Origin: Oscheius sp. JU75
Taxonomy: Eukaryota; Nematoda; Chromadorea; Rhabditida; Rhabditidae
Direction: 5' to 3'
Assembly (NCBI GenBank): GCA_037178855.1
Contig: JASJZC010000005.1
Location: forward strand, 9,238,001-9,302,000
DNA length: 64,000 nucleotides
Below, in pieces: positions 34,831-47,751 of the stretch. Under the pieces are notes generated by a model. The model searched no databases. It had not been told where the DNA came from and saw nothing but the letters and a program-made list of their open reading frames with translations. The position numbers were made by a program, and so were the translations under genes. Positions within the stretch are counted from its first letter, which is position 1. Every line of letters begins with the position of its first letter.

Positions 34831-35014
34831 GTTATAGAACTTGTTCACTTCTTGCTCTTCGCACTACTTATCCTTTGAACTCATGCCTTGTCCTATTAAC
34901 CTCATTTCTACCCTGTCCACTTCTTCTCGATACTTCTTACGCCTATACTTTCAAATCAGGTTTAACTTTTAGACGACCGTGCAAAATCGAAAAACACGAC
35001 AGATTCTCTCTAGA

Positions 35015-35180
35015 GGATTTCTGCGAGAAACAGACTGGAAAGTCTAATCTAATTGAATGAATATTTTATCTGTATTTACAAGAAAAACTAAATTGTGACA
35101 ACACAACAATCCACCACTCTTTGTAAGAGTATTTGGTGACTCTACCACCTTCGCGTCGGTCACTTTACCCTAAAAATTGA
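35015..35180 (+). repeat. Paralogous HSP70 3' end and flank; empty site of the RTE insertion
   Basis: It matches 24215-24339 joined directly to 27372-27410. The shared block runs from CGAGAAACAGACTGGAAAG through AATCCACCACTCTTTG to CGTCGGTCACTTTACCCT, without the 3-kb retrotransposon. This provides an in-window pre-insertion allele for the RTE copy. Confidence 0.8.
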
Positions 35181-35408
35181 AAGGACGAAAGCTTTCTTGC
35201 AGGCATTTCCACCTCTTTTCTACACTGATTTTCCGGGCCTCTCTCCTTTTTTAGCAATCCTCTAACTTTTTACAATTTGGCTTTCTTTAAAGAAAACTTT
35301 TGCCCCTTATCTACTATATCAGCGCCCTTTATCATTCAAACCCGATCAACTTCCATCCTAACGCCATCCTTTTATTTTGTTCTAATTTAACTTTCAGTTT
35401 TTTAAGCC
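35181..35408. other. Short intergenic stretch upstream of the decayed HSP70 at 35409
   Basis: Pyrimidine-rich AT DNA without coding signal. Confidence 0.3.
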
Positions 35409-38400
35409 ATGGAAGTGACTGACCAAATTGGAATTGATATAGGAATGACCCATTCACGAGTATCCATTTTCAAGGATGGACGACCACAGGTGCTCACGAA
35501 TGAACTCGTTGAGTAACTATAGAGAAAAATAGTACGTTTATCCATATATTTTAGCTAGTAGCCTTACCCCTTCCTATGTAGCCTACACTGGAAAACTGTG
35601 TCATGTTGGGGATCGAGCAGGAGCCTAAGAATGTATCTATTGGGTTGGTAAATAAGTCTTTTCGCTTTTTGTAAGTATGTCCCCTGCCTCGTTTACGACA
35701 ACGGCCGAGCTATTGATTATAGTACCTCGTGTTCCTCACTCGGTCCTCTACCACCACTATGCAAGACACCACTTCCCTTCTTCTTATTCTCTATTCTCTG
35801 TTCGTTTTGATCTGGACCATTGATGACCTACCACCCTACCATCTGCGACATGAGTTTCTCAAAGGCACGAATGGAGCCCAAACGGCGGCTGATATCGACG
35901 ATGTTTACGGCCAAGGGACGGCGTCTACGAGGGTATGCCAGTTGTGACTCTATCGCTTTCGGTCTGGGGACAAAAGCGTCGAAGATGAGCCAAGGTCAAC
36001 TTTTGATGAATCGAAGCTGCTGCGGCTCGTGAACGAGAACAATCGCCAGACTACCCGTAAACTAGCAGAAGCACTGTCTGTCAGTCATGCTGCAGTAGAA
36101 CATCATTTGAAGCAATTGAGATTTATGAAGAAACTGGGCACTTGGTTGCCGCATGACCTCAGTGACACCCAGAAGTGGCAGCGCATGTCCGTCGCCCATT
36201 CTCTCCTGTCCAGGTTTGAGAGGAAATCCTTTTTACCACGCCTGGTGATGGGGAATGAGAAGTGGGTAACGTAGGTAAATTTCCAAAGAAAGCGTCAATG
36301 GGTGGGTCCAGGGCAGACACCAAATCCTGATGTGAAACCTGACACCCATCAAAAGAAGATTATACTCTGTGTTTTCTGGGATAACGAAAGAGTGGTAAAC
36401 TGGGACCTGCTGGATGCTGGAACTACCCTTACGGCCGCCATTAACAGCCAGCAACTTGAGAAGGTTGCCGTTGCACTTCGTCAGAAACGACCGCTGAAGT
36501 CGAAGGTCATCCTACAGATGGACAACGCGCGCCCCCATGTTGCAAAACTCACTCGCTCCAAGATCCACGACCTGGGTTGGGAGATTCTATCCCATCCTCC
36601 TTATAGCCCGGACCTTGCCCCTTCCGACTATTATCTGTTCCTGACTCTCAACAACGAGTATGGAGGACAATAGTTCGATTCCGACAGCGCACTCAAAACC
36701 TAGTTGACAAACTTCTTCGCATCGAAACCCAAGGTGTTCTACGAGCGTGGCATCCGTAAGCTACCCGTGAAATGGGCAGACGTGGTACATTATAATGGTG
36801 ATTACAACGAATGAAAAAGTTGTTTTGAAGTCAATAAATTTTTGCATTTGAAAAAGCGAAAAGACTTATTTACCAACCCAATAGTACAGTTCATGGTACA
36901 GTCTCAGTCGTTCGATAAATTTAACTTTTTGAGGCGTGAAACGTCTACTTGGATATAGGTTTACTGATCCATCTGTACAGCAATATTATGGAGAAATTCC
37001 GTACAATATTTCCAACATTGGAGGACGACCAAGAATAAAAGTGGAGTATCAGAAGGAGCCAAAATATGTGGTCCCGGAAGAGATTTGGTCCCTTTTGCTG
37101 GAGAGAATGGTGGAGATAGGAGCAAATGCATTAGGAGAGAAGGTCAAAGTAAGTCATTCATTTATGCTACTGTCGAATATACGCATTGCTACAGAAAGCG
37201 GTGATTACTGTCCCTTCCCAGTTTACCTGTTGTCAGTGTCGAGCAGTCAAAGATGCTGCTGCTATTGTTGACATTGACATTGAGCTCATTAAAGAGACAA
37301 CAGCTGCAGCTCTGGCTTATGTCTATGAAATGAAGTCAGAGTTTATGAACCAGGAAAGGAATCTTCTTGTCTACAACATGGGAGGAGGATTCACGACAGC
37401 GGTAGGTACAGTGAAATTTGACGCGCGACATGCGTAGTGATATCCATGGGTCATGGAACACACATTGAGATTTCGCGTCCCGGTCCACGCCACGACAAGG
37501 CACTTCCTGAGTCAAATATTGATTGTATGACAAAAATTTTGACTTCTTTCAGACCGTTGTCTCTGTCAAAGACCAGCACATCAGTGTTTTGTCCACCGCC
37601 GAGGACATGCTCCTTGGCGGAGACGACTTTGATAACGTGTTAGCCGACTATTGCTGTCGACGTTTTATGGAGAAGCACAACAAAGATGTGAACCAGAATC
37701 ACCATGCCATGTGTCTTCTAAGACGGGCCTCCGAAAAAGCCAAACGCGAGCTATCCTTCTCCATTCAAACTACAATTGAAGTTGAAGACGTATCTCCAGG
37801 AACGGACTTTGAGGATGCTATTACAAGAAAAGAATTCGAAGATCAATGTGAAAAGCTGTTTCAACGAGCAGTAATCCCTGCAAGAAAGCTTTTTGAAGGT
37901 ACAGACTTGTCATTCAGTCAGGTGTGTGCAACTATAATATTTCACGAGTTCCAAATTAAGATTGACGATATTATACTGGTGGGAGGTTCGACGAGAATGC
38001 CACGCATACAGCAGGAGTTTCGGTCATGGTTCAATCTGAAAAGTATCAACCTGTCTATGAATCCTTTCGAGACGGCGGTTCTTGGAGCAGCTGTTCATAT
38101 GTCAAGAAGAGTAACAGTACAAGATGTTACCCCCTCCCCGTGTGAACTGCCACTGCGACTTGCCTGCGAAGAATTTCACCTCAAAACGAATGATGTTCGA
38201 GAAATCAAGGAAGCATTAGAAACCTATGGAAGACATAGAGATGAAGATACTGATCGCATTTTGATCAAGGAAGCTAAGGACATACTGCTTGGCTATGAGG
38301 CCAAGCTTTTGACCAAGCTAGAGAGTGAGGTTTGTTTGGCACAAAAGTGAGAATGAATCGATTTAGCTTTCCGAGGACAAGAAAACTGAGTACAAGAATC

Positions 38401-38740
38401 TTCTAGATATTCTTCGTCTGCCTAGCAATGAAAATGCCAAATTATCTGACTTTGAGTCCATTCTGGAGACGTTCAACAAAGCGGTGGTGAAAATCAAGCG
38501 AGGAACAGAACCGGCAAAACAGAATCTCGATGTGGTGTCAAATTCATTGCATTTTTCGGAAGTTCAAGATATTCGAGGTAAGTTTAATCGCGCAATTTTT
38601 TTCAACTCTTTCACTGCTTTCAATCTCTAAATTCCCAGAAAAATCTGTCATTCATCTTTATCGAGAGACCCAGAAGGAGGGCCACACCTTGAAGAACCAG
38701 GACATCCTGAGGTAAAAGACAACTTTTCAAATGAAAACAA
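35409..38740 (+). pseudogene. Decayed HSP70 lacking the beta substrate domain, interrupted by a mariner
   Basis: Exon 1 (MEVTDQIGIDIGMTHSRV) is followed by a site where the donor reads TT instead of GT (after CTCG, about 35512). The next exon (PSYVAYTGK) is interrupted at 35638 by a mariner. Beyond the element the gene resumes ([80 protein letters not shown]). After the linker-like VQDVTPSPCEL the frame passes straight to lid-type helices (NDVREIKEALETYGRHRDED) with the whole beta-sandwich missing. A C-terminal extension runs to about 38714. Exons after the mariner are mostly open, so decay may be recent, or a truncated product may persist. Confidence 0.75.
35640..36881 (+). mobile_element. 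Mariner transposon (DD34D), inactive, inserted in the decayed HSP70
   Basis: The perfect terminal inverted repeats begin TTGGGTTGGTAAATAAGTCT and extend about 31 bp at both ends, flanked by a TA duplication (35638-35639 and 36882-36883). Length 1242 bp is typical. Transposase pieces include a helix-turn-helix with RKLAEALSVSHAAVEHHLKQ, then WVPGQTPN-like sequence, LQMDNARPHVAK (second Asp) and HPPYSPDLAPSDYYLF (third Asp). The first catalytic position reads MGNEKWVT where active mariners have GDEKW, so Asp is replaced by Asn. Stops near 36672 and frame changes upstream confirm inactivity. The identical TIRs suggest a fairly young copy or one mobilised in trans. Confidence 0.93.
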
Positions 38741-39058
38741 GTTTATGTGCACAGATCATCAATACCACAAGGTTTTTCCGAATCCTCAGTGTAAAACAAA
38801 ACATTCATAAGACTTTATTGGGGAAGAGGCGGTCAGTCAATTGTATTCCCCTAAACTTTAGATATCTTCAGTGAATCAGAGCTGTCAACAACATTAAGAC
38901 TTATCCAGCAGTATACGACAGAAAGAGAGTATTTTGAGAAAAAAGAAGAATGCCTTCTGTTTTTACTGTTTGCAACTACGGGGTCGTTCCCAGATTTTCT
39001 GTATTTGCTTCTTTGTGTATTGATTTACCGTTTAGGATACTCGAACCCAAACGTTGGA
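38741..39058. other. Intergenic upstream of the intact HSP70 at 39059
   Basis: It may contain further C-terminal exons of the decayed HSP70. A TTTAG acceptor-like site lies about 26 nt upstream of the next ATG, fitting trans-splicing. No heat-shock element was clearly seen. Confidence 0.3.
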
Positions 39059-41054
<1,996 letters not shown>

Positions 41055-41159
41055 AAGGATGTGTTCGATGAAAAGTTCAGCGAAAGTTTATTGAATCGTT
41101 TGTTGAAATGAATATTTATCTGTAATACCATAAAACAAAAGTATGAGTCATTCCCAAAA

Positions 41160-41340
41160 AGAGACGAGACATTATTTTTAGGGAGCCGCATTGCCTCTCC
41201 CACCTCGTTACGCCTGTACTCATGCTTTTCTTACCTGTCAACTTGTCTGATTCACGTCCTGTGAGCTTGTCCACTTCTTCTCGTATGTACCCTCTTTTCT
41301 ATTGTGCGAACATGTCCTTTTGTTTTTCGGCCAAACAGGT
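41160..41340 (-). repeat. HSP70 lid-derived fragment, duplicate of 34735-34830
   Basis: It shares CTTACCTGTCAACTTGTCTG-like sequence and GTGAGCTTGTCCACTTCTTC with 34740-34800. Its left end (ATTTTTAGGGAGCCGCATTG, 41175-41195) matches 29596-29615 inside the minus-strand HSP70 exon. It is a small chimaeric HSP70 scrap. Confidence 0.55.
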
Positions 41341-41746
41341 GGCAATATTCTTGGGAAGTCTCTGGTACACTAACACTAATGTCAAGACCATATGAAATAC
41401 TGTCGTTGAGACACTTGTGTACCTTTAGGCTAGCGAAGATGGTAAAAAATGGTAAGTGACAAAGTTTTTAATAACTCGTAGTTTTCCAGAGGAAGGTTGG
41501 CTAATTGCAACAGTTGTGCTAATACAAATTGGAAATTTAGTTCTAAAAACTCTAGAAGATGCATTGTTTTTATCTAAAGGACTATGCTATGCTCCAATAA
41601 GACCTCATCCTTTTTTTTTTACTAAACATTCACAGCTATTTTCCTAGTAATCTGAATGATTTTGAATAGTGGTGCTTTCTCATATTACACGCCTCGGTTC
41701 CCATCGAGAACAGCTCAGTTAGATCTTACAGATCTCAAGTTCCGTG

Positions 41747-43453
41747 ATGGCTGCTATCATTGCTCCGGACCAGAACTATATAGGAATTAGCTGTAACATC
41801 CAAACATATTTCCAGCAGCCAATATACATCCAGTTTATTGTCCCGATTTCATTATTCGTCAGCATTTCCATCAATCTTCTGATGTTGAATCGTCTTCTCC
41901 GTAAGAAACTGGCGAATAATCGTTACCGGCAAATCATTATGCTTGTCTGTTTGGATAGTATTCTTCTCATGCTGTGTAGGACACTAATGTTTTTATCCTG
42001 CACGGGTTGGCAGAGCATAAGTACCCATATTTACACCGCCGCAAATTTGACGTATCATTTGAAGATGTTCCTGTTGACAGTGATGCTTCTCTACTGGAAG
42101 AAACAAATTAGACCGTTGGTTTTTGTAACCTATAGTGGCAAAGTGTACTTTAAGTCAGTTGGTGTATGATCGGTATCTGTTCTGTGTCGCCATTGGGACG
42201 ACTGTCGTGTTTCTATTAATTTTCGACTTTTCCCTTACGGCCATCAATACTTATGTGGTCAATATGGTAAATGTGCATTAAAATTTTAGCCATTATTGTA
42301 TGAAAACAAAAAGCAGACGACGTACATGTTGGCGGGAAGCATCGGGCTCGTCTCACCCGTACTACTTCAACGCGCCAAGATAGCTATATGCCCACAAGTA
42401 CACACAAAGAAAAATGTTAAAGGGACAGTAACATTGCGGGTGTATGGGGTGTCCCCGGTCACGACCTTTGTAGTTGGGTTCCGCGTCGTCCAAAATTGAG
42501 GAAACGCTGTTTTTTCTCCCCTTTTATTATTTTCTGCATTTTTCTACTTATTTTTGACGTCGAAGCAGAAGTTTATAAAATAGTTGTCGACGCTCGATTC
42601 GATTAAAAACACTTAGAAGTCATGAAACGATGTGTAAAGCATCGAAAAATGTGAAAGATTGATTTTCAAGGAAGCTCGCCGCTGCACCCAACTACAAAAG
42701 TCGAGCGCGGGGACACCTATACACCCGCAATGTTACTGTCCCTTTAAGTTACTGTCCCACAAGTTCGATCCATGCTTTTGACGAGATAGGTAGTGTTTGT
42801 GTTCTTCTGAACAGCGAAGGCTTCCACATTCCTTAAATCGGCGCATTAGTAGTAGCTTGCTACGAAGTTATGACATTCCTAGGAATTGTGCATGTTCCTT
42901 ATAGAACTCTAGGTTTTTGACAAATCGCCGTTAAGAACTTGGACTGGAGAATCTACACGAACACTATCTATCTCGTCATTTCCTGTTGCTGCTGTCTGTA
43001 CGCTTTTGCAGCTGTCCAAACATTGAACACCTCTCAGATGAGCCATGAGACAAAATATGCCCAGAAACGTGTATCAGTTTCTCTATTTATTCAGGTACCT
43101 CCTATTTCATGTTTTTAAACTAAGTTTTAAGGTGGTAATCCTTGAGACAACTTTGGCTTTGAGATACTACTCGGAGGTCTTCTACTCACAGCTCGGAGGA
43201 TCTCTAAGAGTTAGAAACATAACTCTGTCACCGGGATCTTATTCAACAAAAACAGTAGAATATGCTAAAACTATTATTGGCTATACCCAAATGGTAATTC
43301 TGTTGCATGTCCATTCCTATTAAGTTTCAGTTTTCAATAATCACCAACTATATCTTCCCTATCGCACAAATGTGGATGGCTTTGAAGGTTTTGAGAAAAA
43401 GCAACCGTTCTCTGGGGCCGACTGCAGTGCAAACAATATCGATTCGATACTAA
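41747..43453 (+). CDS. Serpentine 7TM receptor, family A
   Basis: Exons 41747-42114, 42155-42266, 42936-43094, 43132-43293 and 43331-43453 join in phase, about 307 residues. TM1 is followed by LNRLLRKKLANNRYRQI, TM3 ends LMLLYWKKQIRP, the pre-TM6 loop has KYAQKRVSVSLFIQ, and TM7 reads YIFPIAQMWMALKVLRKS. These signatures repeat in every family-A gene in the window. Intron 3 (42267-42935) is long because it contains a MITE. Probably a chemosensory or peptide receptor. The family is nematode-type but I cannot give a C. elegans family name. Confidence 0.78.
42421..42743. mobile_element. MITE, 323 bp, TTAA target duplication, about 64-bp TIRs
   Basis: The left end AGGGACAGTAACATTGCGGG and right end (reverse complement) AGGGACAGTAACATTGCGGG are identical for over 25 bp and similar for about 64 bp, to GTAGTTGGGT. 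TTAA flanks both sides (42417-42420 and 42744-42747), the hallmark of piggyBac-type insertion. The interior is non-coding. It sits in an intron of a family-A receptor. A TA-flanked mariner-type reading with longer termini is also possible. Confidence 0.85.
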
Positions 43454-43723
43454 TAAATGCCACAAGTTAGACAAAGTGCACCTGTTTCAATTTTTTGTAG
43501 CCTATGTTTCGGAATCATTTTTGTATAAGTTCTAGAGCTGTTATACCCAGTTTATAAACCCTACTGCCCTCACTAGTTCCATCGGACTCATATTTGAGTT
43601 ATCGCGAAACCGGTAAGTCTTTTCATCTGTTTCTTTTTTTTTTAGTAAAGAGGCGAGGTTTCGTTTTGTATTCAACGTCTCGGACAAACAAAGAAACGGT
43701 CAACCACAGACACCATCACGCTT
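43454..43723. other. Intergenic downstream of the family-A receptor
   Basis: No gene recognised. Pyrimidine tracts only. Confidence 0.3.
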
Positions 43724-44075
43724 TTATTCACATTTATTTAATTTTATGACAATTGTGACGATATAAGTGACATGAAAGGCGGAAGTGAAGTATGTGACGA
43801 AGTATTTCGAGTCATAGTAGTGCGGTTTTACGTTGGCAAAGAACTGATTGGTGTAGTCGAAGAGTTCGCATTTTGCACAGCCATGGACCAGCAGGGTCAG
43901 TCTCTTCTTCATGTAACATTCTGGCTTTTCAGGCACGAAGACTTCATTCTGGAAGTTTTTTTATTTTCTTCAGTGAAATAACTTACTGTGCAACGTTTCG
44001 GAGTTCTGTGATCCTTCCGATCACCACCTGTACCAGATTCATCGTCTTTTCCTTTGGCAGCTTTGTCATGTTATG
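43724..44075 (-). CDS. Unrecognised two-exon coding segment (C-terminal part)
   Basis: On the minus strand an acidic/basic hydrophilic exon (DKAAKGKDDESGTGGDRKD..., about 44075-43996) joins in phase through a GT...CCAG intron to NEVFVPEKPECYMKKRL, then HGCAKCELFDYTNQFF, an aromatic-rich stretch, and a final hydrophobic helix before TAA near 43730. Cysteines occur as a CxxC-like AKC pattern. No ATG is in frame upstream, so either another exon is missed or the gene is decayed. No family recognised. Confidence 0.35.
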
Positions 44076-44139
44076 TAGAAATGTAGCCCTTTCTCTGGTC
44101 TATAACTTCGCAAAATATCACTAAACCCGAAAACCGTGT

Positions 44140-44761
44140 CCTCAATCCGAAAAATGAGTCAAGGTAGAAAGTGGACTCAAAAGGATAGGAAGTATGGGTT
44201 TTAACAGATAAAAAGTTGGCTCAAAGGGAAAGAGGAGACTTCGAGCGATAGCAAGTGAGCTCGTAGTTATCTAATAAAGATCAAAGGTGGATAATCTTGT
44301 AGGAATTGTCTACTACACAGAAGATTCATAATTAAAAAGTTACTGGTGAAGAAGAAGACTTAAAACATCACGTATTGTAGGTATCATGAAATAAATAAAA
44401 CGACTGGTCGTTTCCACAAATTCTCTTGCGCCAGTAAGTCCCAACCCGACATGTCTGCCCCGTACCAATTCGGCGTGCTCAACAAATAACTTGTAGGCTG
44501 CAGAAAACCCGTTTTACTTTTTTCTTGGTGATTTTTTTAAACGAATACAGTTTTAAAAGTCAAAGTCCATTATGCACTTTATGAGCGGTTCGCCACTTTT
44601 TTAATTTCAAAAACGTCTTCTTTCTGATAAGCTGTTCTTTGTAGTTTCGCAAGCGCTATAACATTCCCGTAGATGTGAAAATCTCGAAAACGTTTTCTTA
44701 ACGGCGAAAGGAAGGCTATATTCTCAAGTTCTCGAGCACAAATCACTTCATTTTCCAAGAA
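44140..44761. other. Intergenic; nothing recognised
   Basis: AT-rich stretch between the minus-strand candidate and the next receptor. Confidence 0.3.
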
Positions 44762-45999
44762 ATGATCAACGACACTAGCGCGACATGCACTCCCTACTTC
44801 CAACAACTCACATTACTGTACAAAGTTTCCTTCCTCGTGTCTTTTATCCTGGGAATTCCTTTGAACCTAGCAATGGTGGGGAGATTGCACCAAAGAAAAC
44901 TTCTGAAGAATCGCTACCGGCTTCTTATTTTGCTGATTTGTGTCAATAGTATAGTAGTTTTGACTGGTAGAGCTCTATCATACGTTGTCTGCAGTCAATG
45001 GAGCTGGGTCTACCATGTGATCATCATAATTGGACGGCAATCCTTTAATGTGGAGTTTTTTCTGCTGACAATCATGCTGATTTTGTGGAAGAGCGAAATT
45101 AGAAAGTGAGTTGGATTTTCATAAGTTTTGGGCAGTAATTTTTTTTTTACACATTGTTAGATAAAACATTTTTTCTGATTTTTCCTGTTGCAAACAATTG
45201 TATTTGGGAACGGTTAGGTTTTTACAGTTTTCTTATCGCTTCCAATAGATGCGTTTTATTTGAAAACAGCAAGTTGAATAATTTATGTAATCTCTTTCGG
45301 AGCCAAATGGATATAATTGTCTATTTCAGACAGCTTCTATTCGACTGTTTCTTACTATTCCTAGCTACGACATCAAATCTGATTCAATCTACACTGTTCC
45401 TTCTTTCGTCATTTTTCAATATTGAACTTGTAAGAACAACAGGCGTCTCGTTCAATCTACATTTCAGAGCAATACAAAGGAAATGATCTTCAATACCGTA
45501 TACTTTCTTTGCAGCATTTTATGCTGTTGCTCGGCATTTTTGGGTGTTCTGCTCCTTGATACTTCAAGATTGAGCAAAATGACTAGAATGGCTCAAAGAA
45601 GAGTTGCATTATCTCTTTTTCTGCAGAACATTTTTCTTCAAATCACACTAGCTCTCAAATTCTATTTGCTTCCACTTGGTAATTTTTTTCAATCTCAACT
45701 CGCTGTCGCTGTCGAGGTATATTCGAAAAATCCGAACGATCCGGTCACAGTAGCCGTGTTTGAAGCCGAATACATGAGAATAATATCACCGTACTTTGCA
45801 ATTGCTAATGTTTGTACTTCTGTCTTCAGGTCTAAGTTTAGTTTCAGGTCAGCATTATTGTGCAGCATAGCTTCCCAGTTGTCAAGCATCCCTGATGTGG
45901 CTGGCTTTAAAGGTGTTGAGAAAACGACATCCAATGAGCATGAAGAACTCTTGTAGTACAGTATCTACTGGAAAGCTTCAAACAACTGCTTCTCGTTGA
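44762..45999 (+). pseudogene. Family-A 7TM receptor with a frameshift in TM7
   Basis: Exons from 44762 encode the usual family-A pattern: ILGIPLNLAMVGRLHQRKLL, RYRLLILLICVNS, LMLILWKSEIRK, LLLDTSRLSKMTRMAQRRVA. In TM7 the frame breaks at about 45885. FPVV is followed one base out of register by QASLMWLALKVLRKR, the conserved end, which then runs to TGA at 45997. A missing base in GTTGTCAAGC explains it. Everything else is open, so this is a recent pseudogene, an assembly error or a polymorphism. Confidence 0.65.
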
Positions 46000-46011
46000 A
46001 TAAAGATCTTT

Positions 46012-46110
46012 TCCACCTGTCGTGCGTAATTAGTGTAGTTGATTGCCGTGGTAGTATGAAAAAATCGAAGACTTTACTCTTTTGGCCGATTTCAAGCAGG
46101 TGAATGTATC
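46012..46110 (+). repeat. Upstream block duplicated before two family-B genes
   Basis: Shared with 47633-47725: CACCTGTCG.GCGTAATTA, a GGTAGTAT-like segment, and ATCGAAGAC.T..CTCTTTT, in the same order and spacing ahead of each start codon. This indicates tandem duplication of promoter plus gene, and the conserved words may be regulatory. Confidence 0.55.
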
Positions 46111-46130
46111 AGTAAACCAAAGTGAATCAA

Positions 46131-47284
46131 ATGAATGTGTCAAATCCCTACTACGAAGAGTCTCCTTTTCTCCAAAATATCCCTCTCAAGGTTGTTTGAC
46201 TACTTGAGGTCTAAACAGTTTTTGCTCCCAGATTAATGCCTGTCTCACTACATGTTTCGCTCTGTTCGGTACCTATCTCAATACATTTCAAGCTCCCAAG
46301 CACTTATCCAAAGGATTTCGCATGCTGGTCTATTATCACTTTTTCATGTTAGATTTTTAAAGAAGGTGGACTCATATTTTTTGTAGACTGTCTCTAACAC
46401 TAGTTCTGCTCGGATGGTTCTGCTTCCCACAACTCTTACTTCCTTACAGTGCAGTACATGGAACAGGACTGTTTTCAGACTGGAAAATGTCACAAATGAT
46501 TCAGAACCAGATTATCGTCTGTCTCTACATTGGCATGGGAGTTGAAAATCTGAGAAGTTTTATATTTCAGGCTGTTTCTCGGCAATTGGTGCATTATTCT
46601 ATTACCGTCTGGACATTCTCCTCCCTCCTTGGCATGCATTGAACAAAAGAGTTATTCGATGGACTGTTTATATTATAACCTATCCTTTCATAACACTTTT
46701 CCCAATACCACTTATTTTTTTAGCCAGTCCTGAAAATCAAGAGCATCTCAAGGAAATGACGTTTGATTACTACCATGTAATTTCTCCTGACATTTTTGCT
46801 ACCCCAAATCTGATGACAAAAGTGGACTCAAGCAACCCAGCAATTTACCTTGCTGCGGCTTTCTTTATTTTCGTTGTATATTACCACTTTTTTATGATCA
46901 GCTTTTGTACGATTAACATCTACAAAATAGCTAAGACTGGTCAAATCTCTGAGACAACGAAAAAACAGCACATCGAAGTTCTTATAGGATTATTGGGTTT
47001 AGTAATTTTATTTTCGAGATCCAAAGCACCATTTTTTTTAGATTATAGCGCTTGGGAGCGCCTTGCTGTTTAGTTTCGTACCCATGATCTACATTTGCAT
47101 GGTTCAGAGCTGGAGATTTGATCTATACATTGTCTCTTGTTACATCGGGACGACGGCCACACCTTTGGGAATAATCTCGTATATTCTATCTTACCGGCCA
47201 TACAGAAGATACATAATTAAGAAGTTGTGCGGAGAGCCGAAGAAAAGTATGATGCATATTGTAGTAATTAGTAGATCAAAATAA
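46131..47284 (+). CDS. Serpentine 7TM receptor, family B, with a GC-AG intron
   Basis: Exons 46131-46190, 46232-46347, 46387-46532, 46571-47001 and 47042-47284 join to about 331 residues. It begins MNVSNPYYEESPFLQNIP. Later segments are TM2-3 loop with LLPYSAVHGTG, FYYRLDILLPPWHALNKRVI, the long extracellular loop with HVISPDIFATPN, KIAKTGQISETTKKQHIEVL before TM6, and YILSYRPYRRYIIKKLCG after TM7. The PYR-K/R motif after TM7 is typical of nematode SRH/SRI-type receptors. Exon sizes 60, 116 and 146 are identical to the paralogue at 49034. By that comparison intron 3 starts GC (GGCATG) rather than GT. Confidence 0.8.
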
Positions 47285-47751
47285 ACCATTTGAATATTCG
47301 TGTTCAGTGCTCAACAGCAGAAGATTGAATCGTGGTCACATCTTGAAACGTACAAATAGAGGGTACCAAATGATCATGCTTCAAACAGCAATACACTATT
47401 TCTATGAACGTCAAACATTTACTGTATAGGAAGCTACTACCAATTCTCCTCGGGAGGATGGTAGCCTTGTGGATACAGCACAGATTTGACCATGCGTCAC
47501 GGCTAACCTATTTTGGGTGCCCTGTGAGATGGTATGGGGATCGTTGGTGCCAATCTGACATCTCAATATTTTCTGGTACAAAAACTGTTTTTCCTTCGAA
47601 GGCGGTTTTTGAAAAGAAGGAGGGCCTGATTCACCTGTCGGCGTAATTATTGGTAGTACATATCATAGTACCACCATGAAATCGAAGACCTCGCTCTTTT
47701 TGCCGGGAAAAACAGACAGGTGAAACTTTTATAGTAGCCACCGTGAGCTGA

